DNA from: Candidatus Nanohalarchaeota archaeon QJJ-7
Lineage (GTDB): Archaea; Nanohalarchaeota; Nanosalinia; Nanosalinales; Nanohalalkaliarchaeaceae
Assembly (NCBI GenBank): GCA_022865215.1
Contig: JALIDP010000004.1
Span: forward strand, 1-39,970
Reading direction: 5' to 3'
DNA length: 39,970 bases
The notes beneath the pieces are model-generated. The model saw only the letters and a list, made by a program, of their open reading frames with translations. It searched no databases and was not told the origin of the DNA. Position numbers and translations under genes: made by a program. Below, in pieces: positions 1-7,849 of this stretch (its first letter is position 1; every line of letters begins with the position of its first letter).

Positions 1-159
1 TATGACGAAGAGGAAGACGTCTACAACGTTCTTTTGCAGAATAATGAACACCTACCTCCCCGCGATATACGGAAACTTGAGGAGACCGAGGAGAAGAAAG
101 CGGCATATGATGCCATAGAAGAGTTGACGGAAAGCGAAACACTGGAAAATCTACTTTAA
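1..159 (+). CDS. C-terminal end of an unidentified acidic protein (5' truncated by window edge)
   Basis: An open frame runs from base 1 to a TAA at 157-159 and encodes the last 52 residues of a protein. The fragment is rich in Glu, Asp and Lys, looks helical (…RKLEETEEKKAAYDAIEELTE…) and has no recognisable motif. The start lies outside the window, so neither length nor family can be judged. About 65 bases of apparently empty sequence separate it from the convergent aminopeptidase. Confidence 0.6.
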   Translation, partial: YDEEEDVYNVLLQNNEHLPPRDIRKLEETEEKKAAYDAIEELTESETLENLL

Positions 160-224
160 GAAGCCCAAGGAAACTCCCCTGCACCGTTCTCTTACTAGAT
201 CCAGGGAGTCGAAGAGACTATAGT

Positions 225-1178
225 TCACTGCAAGAACAGTGGTTCTCCCTCATCCAACAGGAACTCTCCATCCACGCTGACGGTCGGGTCCTCGCAGACA
301 GAGTCCCAGTGTACCTCCGCCCCGACACGTCGCTCATCACCTTCAGGCACCATCGAAGAGTTGTCCCCGAAGGCGAAATGAACAGTCCCTAGCACCTTCT
401 CATCCTGCAGGGTGTTCCCGATCAGTTCCGCTTCCGGGTTCGCACCTATCCCGAACTCGGCCAGGTTCCTCGCCCCCTCAACGTCCTCGAACGCCTCCGC
501 CAGCTCAGACTCCTCGTTCCCGGGATGCTCGACCGATACTGCCATGTTATCCTCGATCTCTACCCGCGTCCCGTCAGGCGCGTGAGGGAAGTGGTCTATC
601 ACCAGAACGCCTGAAGCGTTCACAGGCGCTCCGAACACCTCCCCTGCCGGAAGGTTACCGAAGTCTCCAGGCTCTTGTAACATCCCCGTGTCCTGAAGGA
701 AGTAGTCCTCAACTATTTCCAGCTCCAGGTCGGTTCCGGAAGGAGTCTCTATCCTCGCCTCCTCCGCACCTTCCAGGCGTTCGTATACCCTGAGGCAGAG
801 CCCCGCGATCTCTTCATAGTCAGCAGAGAGCGAACCGGTCCAGATCTCCCGCGTTATACCCGGCATCGTCGCGCCTCTCACACCTTCTCCAGTAGCGTTC
901 CTCCGGGCCTCTGTATGTGATATCGACTTCTGTGTCGGTGCGATGAAGGCATCAGATTCGAGGAGCGCATCTGAAACCCGTTCCGGCGGCTCCTCGCCGT
1001 GCCTCTCAGGTTCCTCGAACTCGAAGTAGCCGTAAGATCCAGCCCTGCTCTCCACCACCTCCAGCAACGCCTCGACCAGGTTCAGGTCGTTGCCGTCGTT
1101 CATGACCACTACTTCCTCTCCTTCCTCAACTGCGAGACACTGGTCGACCACTGTCTCGGCTCCCTGCCTCAGAGACAT
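225..1178 (-). CDS. M29-like (aminopeptidase T-type) metallopeptidase
   Basis: The 317-residue protein resembles the aminopeptidase T / leucyl aminopeptidase group (peptidase family M29, COG2309). Visible family hallmarks are NLPAGEVFGAP in the middle, EFGIGANPEAEL, and near the C terminus GTVHFAFGDN followed by a downstream HWD. In this family these elements carry Glu, His and Asp ligands of a two-metal site that removes N-terminal residues from peptides. It is shorter than classical M29 enzymes (about 400 aa), as many archaeal members are. It is divergent from a Pro-type peptidase at 1220, so the two may serve peptide turnover together; that link is inference. The protein is strongly acidic. 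The start at 1178 fits the family N terminus, but no well-spaced TATA box is obvious on this strand. Confidence 0.82.
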   Translation of the reverse strand: MSLRQGAETVVDQCLAVEEGEEVVVMNDGNDLNLVEALLEVVESRAGSYGYFEFEEPERHGEEPPERVSDALLESDAFIAPTQKSISHTEARRNATGEGVRGATMPGITREIWTGSLSADYEEIAGLCLRVYERLEGAEEARIETPSGTDLELEIVEDYFLQDTGMLQEPGDFGNLPAGEVFGAPVNASGVLVIDHFPHAPDGTRVEIEDNMAVSVEHPGNEESELAEAFEDVEGARNLAEFGIGANPEAELIGNTLQDEKVLGTVHFAFGDNSSMVPEGDERRVGAEVHWDSVCEDPTVSVDGEFLLDEGEPLFLQ

Positions 1179-1219
1179 GGAACTATATTAAATCGAGAAA
1201 ACAAAAATCTATCGCAGCC

Positions 1220-2284
1220 ATGGAACATGGAAAGAGGATAGAATCTATCAAAGAAGAACTTGTGGAAAAGGACAGGGAGGTGTTCCTGGCGCTGGGAGGA
1301 TATGACTGCTTCTATCTTTCAGGCTTCTATACCGAATCTCAGTACAACTACCCCGTCACCGTTATACCTCAAGAAGGAGAACCCTACCTCCTCTTATCCG
1401 ATCTTGACCGGTCAGCCGCAGACGACTCTTCCATACCTGTGAGAGTCCCGGATAAGAACTTCGTAGAGGCATTGATAGGTTCTCTAGAGGGAGAGAAAGT
1501 CCTTCTGGGCGGGAGCGTGACTGTGGATCTTTACAGCCGTCTGGATGAAGAGCTGGATATAGAGGTCGACGACGAGATCCTCAGAGATATGCGGGAGGTC
1601 AAGAGCAGGGAAGAGACAGAAAGGATAGAAGATACCTGCAGATTGACTGAGAACGCTATAGAGTCTTTCAAGGACGATATAAGTGGAGAGACTGAGAGAG
1701 AAGCAGCCGCACAGCTAGAATACAACATGCGTGTCAACGGTTCGGACGGTACCGCTTTCCCTACTATAGTCGCCTCAGGAGCCTCAAGTGCGACACCTCA
1801 CCACCCTACAGGAGACCGGAACTTGGACGGACCTGTGCTCGTGGACGTGGGAGCGAGGAAAGACGGTTACGTCAGCGACATCTCCAGGACATTCTACATA
1901 GGGGAACCAAGAGATAAGTACAGAAAGATCTATAATGCGGTCCTGGAGGCTCAGAGAGCTGCTGTGAAAGAGGTGCGTGACGGTGTCGAGTCAACCGAAG
2001 TGGACGGTGCAGCGCGTTCAGTGCTGGAGGAAAAAGATCTGGAGGAACATTTCGTCCACTCGACCGGTCACGGGGTCGGAATATCTGTTCACGAGGCCCC
2101 GAACGTGAGCGAGGAATCTGACGAGACCCTGGAAGAAGGCATGGTAATCACTGTCGAACCCGGGGTCTACCTCGACGGAGAGTTCGGTGTAAGGATAGAG
2201 GACACCTACATGGTGAAGAAAAACGGGGCTGAACGCCTCACATCACTTTCTTGCGAGCTAGAGGATAACATCATAGAGGTTTAA
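1220..2284 (+). CDS. pepQ: Xaa-Pro aminopeptidase / M24B peptidase
   Basis: A 354-residue pita-bread metallopeptidase expected to cleave X-Pro bonds in the cytoplasm. Residues about 1-125 form the creatinase-type N-terminal domain (GGYDCFYLSGFY). Residues about 130-354 form the catalytic domain with all five dinuclear metal ligands in place: D209 (LVDVGA), D220 (YVSDISRTF), H284 (STGHGVG), E313 (VEPGVY) and E327 (RIED), plus H194/H195 in the substrate region. The length is typical of archaeal prolidase-like proteins, and pepP versus pepQ cannot be decided from sequence alone. A TATA-like TATATTAAAT at 1184-1193 lies 27 nt before the ATG, implying a leaderless transcript. The stop codon overlaps the TATA box of the following tRNA-Leu. 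Confidence 0.9.
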   Translation: MEHGKRIESIKEELVEKDREVFLALGGYDCFYLSGFYTESQYNYPVTVIPQEGEPYLLLSDLDRSAADDSSIPVRVPDKNFVEALIGSLEGEKVLLGGSVTVDLYSRLDEELDIEVDDEILRDMREVKSREETERIEDTCRLTENAIESFKDDISGETEREAAAQLEYNMRVNGSDGTAFPTIVASGASSATPHHPTGDRNLDGPVLVDVGARKDGYVSDISRTFYIGEPRDKYRKIYNAVLEAQRAAVKEVRDGVESTEVDGAARSVLEEKDLEEHFVHSTGHGVGISVHEAPNVSEESDETLEEGMVITVEPGVYLDGEFGVRIEDTYMVKKNGAERLTSLSCELEDNIIEV

Positions 2285-2287
2285 AAG
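2280..2287 (+). promoter_or_regulatory. TATA box of the tRNA-Leu locus
   Basis: TTTAAAAG overlaps the TAA of the peptidase gene. It lies 35 nt before the extra 5' tRNA copy at 2322 but 92 nt before the intact tRNA at 2379, so the primary transcript should include the extra copy as a leader. Confidence 0.55.
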
Positions 2288-2318
2288 CGTCTTCTGACAG
2301 TTCAGAACCGTCTAGAAA

Positions 2319-2378
2319 CAGGCGGGGGTAGCCAAGTGAGCTTGCCAACCCCGCCTGAAACCTGTATGGCAAGCAAAT
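2319..2378 (+). repeat. Insertion-like leader carrying a duplicate of the tRNA-Leu 5' end
   Basis: The 17 bases GCGGGGGTAGCCAAGTG occur at 2322-2338 and again, in register, as the start of the real tRNA at 2379-2395, 57 nt apart. The first copy does not continue into a tRNA. Instead it folds back: CAGGCGGGG at 2319-2327 pairs perfectly with CCCCGCCTG at 2349-2357. An alternative stem pairs 2340-2346 (GCTTGCC) with 2369-2375 (GGCAAGC). The arrangement looks like an insertion with target duplication at the tRNA 5' end. It is not a second functional tRNA, because no anticodon arm or T arm follows the first copy. Confidence 0.75.
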
Positions 2379-2461
2379 GCGGGGGTAGCCAAGTGGCCAA
2401 AGGCGCAGGGCTTAGGACCCTGTCCCGCAGGGGTTCGCAGGTTCGAATCCTGTCCCCCGCA
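2379..2461 (+). tRNA. tRNA-Leu (anticodon UAG)
   Basis: A complete type II tRNA. The acceptor stem is GCGGGGG/CCCCCGC with discriminator A at 2461, the D stem GCC/GGC, the anticodon stem CAGGG/CCCTG around the loop CTTAGGA (anticodon TAG), a short variable stem CCC/GGG, and the T arm GCAGG-TTCGAAT-CCTGT. No intron is present and CCA is not encoded. The gene is flanked on both sides by extra copies of its own ends (5' copy at 2322-2338, 3' copy at 2616-2636). It should therefore be released from a long, highly structured precursor by RNase P and 3' processing. Confidence 0.97.
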
Positions 2462-2526
2462 CTCTTCTCCCTCTCAGGAGATGACGTGCTCGAATCACGA
2501 TCCGCTCTGCGGCATCTTGAGCCCCG

Positions 2527-2701
2527 CAATTGCCGTAGCAATTGGGAATACGGAGGGGCTCCGCCCCTCTCCGCCTACGGCGGATTTGGACCAGTAGAAA
2601 ATCTCTGATTTTCGCGTTCGAATCCTGTCCCCCGCAATTCCTCGGCGGAATTGGTACGCCGAATGGGTGGCACAAGGCCACCCTCTACAGAGAGGATTCG
2701 G
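2527..2701 (+). repeat. Array of short perfect hairpins with a duplicate tRNA-Leu 3' end
   Basis: This noncoding stretch is almost entirely made of small hairpins with 3-5 nt loops: CAATTGC/GCAATTG (2527-2544), GAGGGGC/GCCCCTC (2553-2569), TCCGCC/GGCGGA (2570-2584), GAAAATC/GATTTTC (2597-2613), CAATTCC/GGAATTG (2635-2653), GGGTGGC/GCCACCC (2665-2683) and CCTCT/AGAGG (2682-2695). CCGAAT at 2659-2664 pairs with ATTCGG at 2696-2701, closing the last two into a branched structure. At 2616-2636 lies a perfect 21-base copy of the 3' end of tRNA-Leu (original 2441-2461), placed directly after the GAAAATC/GATTTTC hairpin. Few of these hairpins are followed by T runs, so they are not ordinary terminators. 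The frames open here are not convincing genes. The bases from 2702 to 2795 hold only an AT-rich promoter-like stretch. Confidence 0.75.
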
Positions 2702-2795
2702 AGTGTATATCACATATCTAGAAGACGGTTTAAACAGACGTTTAGTTTCTTAACACAAAGTTTTTTTAACTGAAAAATCCGCTATAGAAAAGACA

Positions 2796-3032
2796 GTGAA
2801 CGGAGAAGATAGACAACCCGCCCCACCTTCTGATAGAGAAAGATACAAAGAAGAAACTCCCTCCGATCCCCCTTTCAAACTGGATCACGCATATGATAAG
2901 CCTTCCGATCCAGAGGAGGTAACTTTGTTCCCCTCAGGGGAGGAATATGGCGATCTGGACGATGAAAAAGAAAGTACCTACTGGATGAAGATGGATATAG
3001 AAAACGCCTTTTCGCTGTCTGAGATGCGTTAA
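2796..3032 (+). CDS. Small acidic hypothetical protein
   Basis: A 78-residue frame with a GTG start. It is proline-rich at the N terminus (PAPPSDRERYKEETPSDPP) and acidic throughout, ending …YWMKMDIENAFSLSEMR. The bias matches the acidic proteome of the window, which argues that it is real, but no family is recognisable. AT-rich sequence upstream (TTTAAAC near 2729, then a T run) could hold its promoter; no clear ribosome-binding site is seen. It is convergent with the rhomboid gene and separated from it by one base. Confidence 0.5.
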   Translation: MNGEDRQPAPPSDRERYKEETPSDPPFKLDHAYDKPSDPEEVTLFPSGEEYGDLDDEKESTYWMKMDIENAFSLSEMR

Positions 3033-3033
3033 T

Positions 3034-3657
3034 CTAACGCATGTGCTCTTCCTCCCATTCTTCCACGTCAAACTGGATCTCAGGATCTTCCTGTCCAGAC
3101 CTTGAGTGTTCTCTCCTCATGAACAACCCCAGAAGAGCTCCGGATGCAAGCCCGAAGAGGTGTGCCTCGAACGCGATCCCTCCGCCGCTCGCTGCAGCCC
3201 CTGTCAGGTTCGTCACCACCCATCCGAGTAGCGCGGCCCACATAGGTACAGGTACTCCCCAGAACAGTCCCACATCCCTCGGCCTTATCACGGCAAGAGC
3301 TGCTATTATCCCGGATATGGCGCCTGAAGCTCCGAGTACAGGTGTGGAGGGGTAGAACACAAAGGCGGAGAGGTTGGCGAACACTCCGGTAAACATATAC
3401 AGGGAAAGGAACCTCCGGGTCCCGACGATGTTCTCAAGCATGAAACCGAAGACTGCCAGGAAGAACAGGTTGTTCAGAAGGTGCATGTAGTCTCCGGGGT
3501 TGTGAAGGAATATCGAGGTAAGGATAGTCCAAGGCTCAAGAAGGAAGTCCGAGGCCACGAAGGAGAGGTCGGATACTGGCGGGAAAAGGATCTGCAGGAG
3601 ATAAACCCCGATAACTGCGGTAGAGAGGATCAGTGAAGAGTACCTGACCTCGGCCAT
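3034..3657 (-). CDS. Rhomboid family intramembrane serine protease
   Basis: A 207-residue polytopic membrane protein with the full rhomboid signature. It carries HLLNN (H59, N63) in the second membrane segment, GASGAISG with the catalytic Ser at 111, and AHLFGLASG with the catalytic His at 166. Around six hydrophobic segments are visible, followed by a short charged cytoplasmic tail. Rhomboids cut transmembrane substrates within the bilayer. The gene starts two bases after the stop codon of lysS on the same strand, so the two are probably co-transcribed. A site-2 protease lies just across the shared promoter, which puts two different intramembrane proteases within 3.7 kb. Confidence 0.92.
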   Translation of the reverse strand: MAEVRYSSLILSTAVIGVYLLQILFPPVSDLSFVASDFLLEPWTILTSIFLHNPGDYMHLLNNLFFLAVFGFMLENIVGTRRFLSLYMFTGVFANLSAFVFYPSTPVLGASGAISGIIAALAVIRPRDVGLFWGVPVPMWAALLGWVVTNLTGAAASGGGIAFEAHLFGLASGALLGLFMRREHSRSGQEDPEIQFDVEEWEEEHMR

Positions 3658-3659
3658 AC

Positions 3660-5276
3660 CTACCCGACCGTTCTCAACACGTTTAACACTTCTTCCTGTC
3701 CCCGGGTCAGGATGAAATCGGCGAGACGCGGACCGTCCTCTCTCGACAGGAGACAGAGGTAGGAGGCCTGGAAGAACTCTCCCACGCCCACTCCTGAATC
3801 GCGCGCCAGTTCGAACAGGTCGTCCTCCAGCTCCCCTCCTGAGCTGTAATCGTTCTCTTCCAGCATCCGAACCAGGTCACGGATAGCCGCCAGCTGCTCA
3901 CTGCTTAATCCTTCCACCACTTCCTCCGGAACCTCTTCATTGAACTCGTAAAGGTGGTCTTCAGGAGCGTAGTCCCTCGCCCAGTTACGCGCCCTCTCCA
4001 GCCTCTCCAGTACTCTCTCCCGATCCCTTTCCGACATCTCTTCAGGGACGTGTCCGGTATCTCTCAATTTCTCCAGCCCCTCTTTACCCCACTCCCCCGG
4101 AGGTATGGTCTGGGCAACGAAGGCGGCGTGGTCAAACTCTACCCTGACTGGTTGCTCCTCTGGAGGGTCCAGTACCGCAAGCTCGTAGACCCGCTCCAGG
4201 TTCATCTCCCGTTTCTCGTCATCCATATCCTCGTTTCCGAAGTAGACCCTTTCTGCCCGGTCGAACCGCCTGTAGTGGGTCGGTAGCTCCCGGGGGGAGA
4301 AGTATATCTCACTCATCGGACGGTTCGACATGTAAACAAAAGCGAGTACCTCGGGAGCGGAGAACTCGAGGTATTCCTGGGCGGTTATCCCGACATCTCC
4401 TGACGAGGTCATCTCTCTGATGTCCTCACCGTCCTTCAGGTAGACCCAGTTGAACGAGAAGCCTGCAGGATAGTCCAGGTCGAACTCCTTCGCGAGCGCC
4501 ACACACGAATCCCGTGAACCCCCGGGAGTGGCGTGATCCTTACCGTAGGGCTCGAAATCTACTTCTAGAACGTGCCAGAGAGCAGACCACTCCAGCCTCC
4601 ACCCGAGCTTCCCTTCCTCCATATCGGACCAGCTCTCTGCTCCGCAGTTTTCGCACCTGTATCTCACCTCCCAGTCCTCAAGGTCAACCTCCAGAGCTTC
4701 TGTAGAATCTATCCGGTTACATTCCGTACATAACGGATCAAAAGGTATCCAGTCCTCCGGGTAAGGATTCCTCTCCCTGAACTCGTTTAACACATTTCTC
4801 ACCCTCTCCCTGTTATCAAGAAATCGACGGACCAGTTCCTTCGTATCGCCCCAGGTGTAGAACTCTGTTGTGGTAAGCGTTTCGACATCGATACCGAAGT
4901 CCGAAAGGTAAGGATGGTTCTCCTCGTTGAAGTGCTCTACCCAGTTATCATGGCAGCCTTCAGGATCGGGAACATCTATCAGCCGCCATCCCTCATACTT
5001 CTCCGCCTCTTCAGGATCATCGAACTGTTCAAGCTGTTCCTGTTTGGACTTAAACCTGTCCTGAGTGTAATAGACTCCGAGGAAATCGACTTCCTTACCC
5101 CCCTCCTCCAGGATGTGGCGGACTCGCGAAGGTATCATCAGCTCACCTCTCAAGTTCCCTATATGCATCTTACCGGATACCGACATGCCCGAGTTGAAGA
5201 CGTAGCTATCCTTCTCACCCTGCTCCTCGAGGATGTCTCTCGCAAGCTGGTCGGCCCAGAAAACAGGTTCTTCCAT
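3660..5276 (-). CDS. lysS: Class I lysyl-tRNA synthetase
   Basis: A 538-residue class I (archaeal-type) LysRS, which charges tRNA-Lys. Near the N terminus SVSGKMHIGN is the HIGH-type ATP motif. A Cys4 zinc-binding insert follows in the middle (CTECN…CENCG), and then the segment before EFSAPEVLAFVYMSNRP that occupies the KMSKS position. That segment reads REMTSSGD, so neither usual lysine is present. The open frame continues about 127 codons further upstream, but the first residues of the family are MEEPVFWADQLARDI. The ATG at 5276 also lies 22 nt from a TTTAAA box, so I take that start. Its substrate tRNA-Lys is encoded at 18546. Confidence 0.93.
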   Translation of the reverse strand: MEEPVFWADQLARDILEEQGEKDSYVFNSGMSVSGKMHIGNLRGELMIPSRVRHILEEGGKEVDFLGVYYTQDRFKSKQEQLEQFDDPEEAEKYEGWRLIDVPDPEGCHDNWVEHFNEENHPYLSDFGIDVETLTTTEFYTWGDTKELVRRFLDNRERVRNVLNEFRERNPYPEDWIPFDPLCTECNRIDSTEALEVDLEDWEVRYRCENCGAESWSDMEEGKLGWRLEWSALWHVLEVDFEPYGKDHATPGGSRDSCVALAKEFDLDYPAGFSFNWVYLKDGEDIREMTSSGDVGITAQEYLEFSAPEVLAFVYMSNRPMSEIYFSPRELPTHYRRFDRAERVYFGNEDMDDEKREMNLERVYELAVLDPPEEQPVRVEFDHAAFVAQTIPPGEWGKEGLEKLRDTGHVPEEMSERDRERVLERLERARNWARDYAPEDHLYEFNEEVPEEVVEGLSSEQLAAIRDLVRMLEENDYSSGGELEDDLFELARDSGVGVGEFFQASYLCLLSREDGPRLADFILTRGQEEVLNVLRTVG

Positions 5277-5297
5277 GCTTGGAACTCCTCTGCAAGG

Positions 5298-5303
5298 TTT
5301 AAA
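5298..5303. promoter_or_regulatory. Shared bidirectional TATA box (lysS / site-2 protease)
   Basis: The palindromic TTTAAA sits 22 nt from the lysS start (5276, minus strand) and 26 nt from the protease start (5329, plus strand). One symmetric box could direct both leaderless transcripts. No other TATA-like stretch is present in the 52-base gap. Confidence 0.65.
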
Positions 5304-5328
5304 TAGATAGGAGCGGGAAACCGCCTGC

Positions 5329-6783
5329 ATGGACCTCCCTGTCAGTCTCAACGTGCTTTCCATCGTTCTTTTCATCGCCGCTCTCGCGGTGACTGTATGG
5401 CGCGACCGGGAAAACATCGAGAGGTACTCGATAGTTCTGGTCAGGCGAACAAAGCGAGGTATAGAACTCCTAGATAAGACTGCATCACTCTCACCGCGCT
5501 TCTGGAGGATATGGTCAACCCTCGGAGTAGTCGTGGGACTGCTGGGGATGGTAGGAACCTTCCTCCTGATATTCGAACAGACACTCAAACTGTTCTTCGT
5601 GGGGGGCGCGACACCTCCAGTCGGACCTGTTCTACCCACAGTTTCGACAGTCACCAATCCCCAAGAGTCAGGTTACCTAGGGCTCCCCTTCTGGCACTTC
5701 ATGATATCCCTTTCCGTGGTCCTCGTGGTCCACGAGATGATGCACGGAGTTATCGCGAGAGTCGAAGGTTTCGATGTGGAGTACGTAGGGATGATCCTTA
5801 TCGGGATACTCCCCGGTGCGTTCGTCCAGCCCGAGGGACAGAGAGACTTCTTCGAGCCTGCTGAAGACGAGGAAAAGGGCGGTCCCTGGGAGCAAGGGAG
5901 CGCTCTTTCCCGCCTAAGGGTCCTGTCCGCGGGACCGTTCGCCAACGTTACAGTGGCCGCACTCCTTTTGCTAGTGCTTTTCGGCGCATTCACCACGGCA
6001 CACGGTTCACCTGAACTCAGGGGTTTCTACGATCACGAAGGTATGAGCGTGATGAACGTGAGCCAGGATTCGCCTGCGGAATCCGCAGGTCTAGAACCCG
6101 GTATGATGATAACCTCTATCGGTAATCAATCTACAGAGAGCCTCAAGGGATTCCAAGAAGCTGCTTCAGGACTCGAACCCGGTGAGACCTTGGAGGTTAA
6201 AACAGGGGGTAACGGAAGCTTCTCCGTCACTCTCGCAGAAAGGGAGAGACCGGAGGGCAATATCACATATGACCCGGCACCTATCGACTACCTCCTCGCT
6301 CCACTCGAGAACAACTTCCCGGGAACAGTCCAGGTCTACGAGAATTACAACGACATCCTCGTACCTGACGACCCAGAAGTGCAGATAGGGCGGTGGAACT
6401 GGATGGGAAAGAACTATGACGGATTAAAACAGCGGGCAGAAGAGAAGGTCTCCGGACTCGAAAAGGAGCGAGAAATCCCGGAAAAGGGTTACATGGGGGT
6501 CATCGTCGCCCCCTCCACGACAGCCAAGGAAAGTCTTGAACCGTTCGTCGGTCCTCTCTTCACGTTCTTCCAGATCCTGTTCTTCGTCGCCCTGCTGAAC
6601 CTCATGATCGGGATCGCAAACCTGTTACCGGTAAAGGGTCTGGACGGTGGCTGGATGCTCGACACAGCTCTGCAAGAGAAGATCCCTCGATACGCCGACG
6701 GTATAGTTAGGAACGTCACCATCCTGACGATAGCGATGATAGCTATCAGCTTTGTTTTCCTCATCGGCGAACACCTTATCTGA
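5329..6783 (+). CDS. Site-2 protease (M50) with PDZ domain
   Basis: A 484-residue membrane zinc protease of the S2P type. Membrane segments at the N terminus are followed by the HEMMH zinc motif (H135, E136, H139). A luminal stretch then contains a PDZ-like domain (about residues 245-300, SPAESAGLEPGMMITSIG). The second metal motif LLPVKGLDGG (D439) lies near the C terminus. Family members release membrane-tethered regulators by intramembrane proteolysis. The order HExxH, PDZ, DG motif matches archaeal and bacterial S2Ps. It starts leaderless from the promoter shared with lysS. Confidence 0.92.
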   Translation: MDLPVSLNVLSIVLFIAALAVTVWRDRENIERYSIVLVRRTKRGIELLDKTASLSPRFWRIWSTLGVVVGLLGMVGTFLLIFEQTLKLFFVGGATPPVGPVLPTVSTVTNPQESGYLGLPFWHFMISLSVVLVVHEMMHGVIARVEGFDVEYVGMILIGILPGAFVQPEGQRDFFEPAEDEEKGGPWEQGSALSRLRVLSAGPFANVTVAALLLLVLFGAFTTAHGSPELRGFYDHEGMSVMNVSQDSPAESAGLEPGMMITSIGNQSTESLKGFQEAASGLEPGETLEVKTGGNGSFSVTLAERERPEGNITYDPAPIDYLLAPLENNFPGTVQVYENYNDILVPDDPEVQIGRWNWMGKNYDGLKQRAEEKVSGLEKEREIPEKGYMGVIVAPSTTAKESLEPFVGPLFTFFQILFFVALLNLMIGIANLLPVKGLDGGWMLDTALQEKIPRYADGIVRNVTILTIAMIAISFVFLIGEHLI

Positions 6784-6852
6784 TCCTCTCTATACTATAT
6801 ACCTGGAGACCGAGTTCAAAAATATCCGGTTTTCCGCGGACAGACTTCTAGA

Positions 6853-7611
6853 CTAAAGGCCTGGGAACTGGATCCATACGTTGATGAGGTACATCAATAC
6901 AGCCCCTGCAGCTATCCCGATAGACAGGGAAGTTCTCTGCCCGTACTCAAGCCCATCAGGAATCATCTCCAGACCGACCAACGTGAGCATCGCGCCTGCG
7001 GCGAACCCGAAACCTATGCCGAGATACTGCTGAAGGAGGTCTGTCAAAAGCACCATCGCGACCGCTGCTATCGGCTGCGGAACGCTGGAAAGGATAGCAT
7101 AGCCTACACAGTGCCACGTCGAGACTCCTTCCGCTTTCAGGGGTATGGATATCGCGAGCCCTTCCGGTATGTTGTGGATGGCGATCACGAGAGCGAGGAT
7201 CAGACCGAGGCCCTCGATACCGGATATGAAGGCGAGACCTATAGCGAAACCTTCCGGGAACGAGTGGATAGTCATCACTCCAAGAATCATCACTATACGG
7301 GTCATGGAATCCGCATCATGAACGTCCTCGAAGCTGAGATCAAGACGTCCGACCAGGCTCTGTCCCCCGAGGAAAAACATGATGCCGATACCACCACCGA
7401 CCGCCAGACTCTGATACCCGGCATGGTTCAGGCCGGGGATCACAAGATCTATGATAGACGCGGCTATCATCAGGCCTGAAGCAAGACCCCATGCGAACCC
7501 GTTGTAGGCCTTCGGGATCTCTTTCACGAAGAAGAAAGGAAAGGCTCCTAGTCCCGTCGCCAGATCGGTTATCAGAGCGGCTATGAAAACCTCAACGAGG
7601 AGGGACACCAT
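6853..7611 (-). CDS. ZIP family divalent metal transporter
   Basis: A 252-residue polytopic membrane protein with the two ZIP signature helices. HSFPEGFAIGLAFI belongs to TM4 and HNIPEGLAISIPL to TM5; their His and Glu residues form the binuclear metal site. ZIP proteins import Zn2+, Fe2+ or Mn2+. The frame extends upstream to 7689, but that extension overlaps the divergent gene. ATG 7611 gives the usual short hydrophobic N terminus (MVSLLVEVFIAAL) and sits 53 nt from the divergent start at 7664, the same geometry as other pairs in this window. Confidence 0.92.
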   Translation of the reverse strand: MVSLLVEVFIAALITDLATGLGAFPFFFVKEIPKAYNGFAWGLASGLMIAASIIDLVIPGLNHAGYQSLAVGGGIGIMFFLGGQSLVGRLDLSFEDVHDADSMTRIVMILGVMTIHSFPEGFAIGLAFISGIEGLGLILALVIAIHNIPEGLAISIPLKAEGVSTWHCVGYAILSSVPQPIAAVAMVLLTDLLQQYLGIGFGFAAGAMLTLVGLEMIPDGLEYGQRTSLSIGIAAGAVLMYLINVWIQFPGL

Positions 7612-7633
7612 GGACTGGTTCTGAATAGGCAGA

Positions 7634-7640
7634 TACAAAT
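7634..7640. promoter_or_regulatory. Probable shared promoter element (ZIP / small membrane protein)
   Basis: The weakly TATA-like TACAAAT lies in the middle of the 52-base gap between divergent starts at 7611 and 7664. It is about 23 nt from each start. It is a poor match to a TATA box, and position is the main argument. Confidence 0.4.
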
Positions 7641-7663
7641 AGGTTGGGTTCAGGCATCCCTTC

Positions 7664-7843
7664 ATGGCATCTAACGCAATAGTCTTCACCGGAGGGTTCC
7701 TGGCTGGAGCAGTGTCCGGGGTAGCAGGGTTCCTCCTCTACATGAGGTACAGGACCCGGAAGCAACTGCAGCAGATGGAGGACCAGATGGGTAAGATGTT
7801 CGACCTGGAGGACGGAGAGACTGACGAGTTCCAGGAGCTGTAG
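7664..7843 (+). CDS. Small single-span membrane protein
   Basis: A 59-residue frame that begins MASNAIVFTGGFLAGAVSGVAGFLLYMRYR, a single glycine-rich membrane span followed by positive charges (cytoplasmic side). It continues into an amphipathic Gln/Met/Asp/Glu-rich helix (KQLQQMEDQMGKMF…). No family is recognised. It ends six bases before dinB on the same strand, so the two are probably co-transcribed. The regular divergent-start spacing and the clean hydrophobic/charged organisation support it as a real gene. A link to DNA damage tolerance is only positional. Confidence 0.65.
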   Translation: MASNAIVFTGGFLAGAVSGVAGFLLYMRYRTRKQLQQMEDQMGKMFDLEDGETDEFQEL

Positions 7844-7849
7844 GCTCTC

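Noticed and set aside
2527-2695. Hairpins at tRNA loci as intrinsic terminators
   Set aside because: Almost none is followed by a T run, whereas the EF-1A terminator (36362-36392) is. Several lie upstream of, or inside, tRNA genes.
2319-2701. CRISPR array
   Set aside because: Repeats are not regularly spaced, are of different sequence, and no cas gene is present.
2302-2713. Several open frames over the tRNA-Leu region on both strands
   Set aside because: They read through the tRNA and hairpin repeats, have a composition unlike the acidic proteome (rich in Arg, Pro, Gly) and match no family.
5277-5657. N-terminal extension of LysRS
   Set aside because: It crosses the shared promoter and the divergent protease gene, is Ser/Thr/Arg-rich rather than acidic, and the family N terminus begins at 5276.
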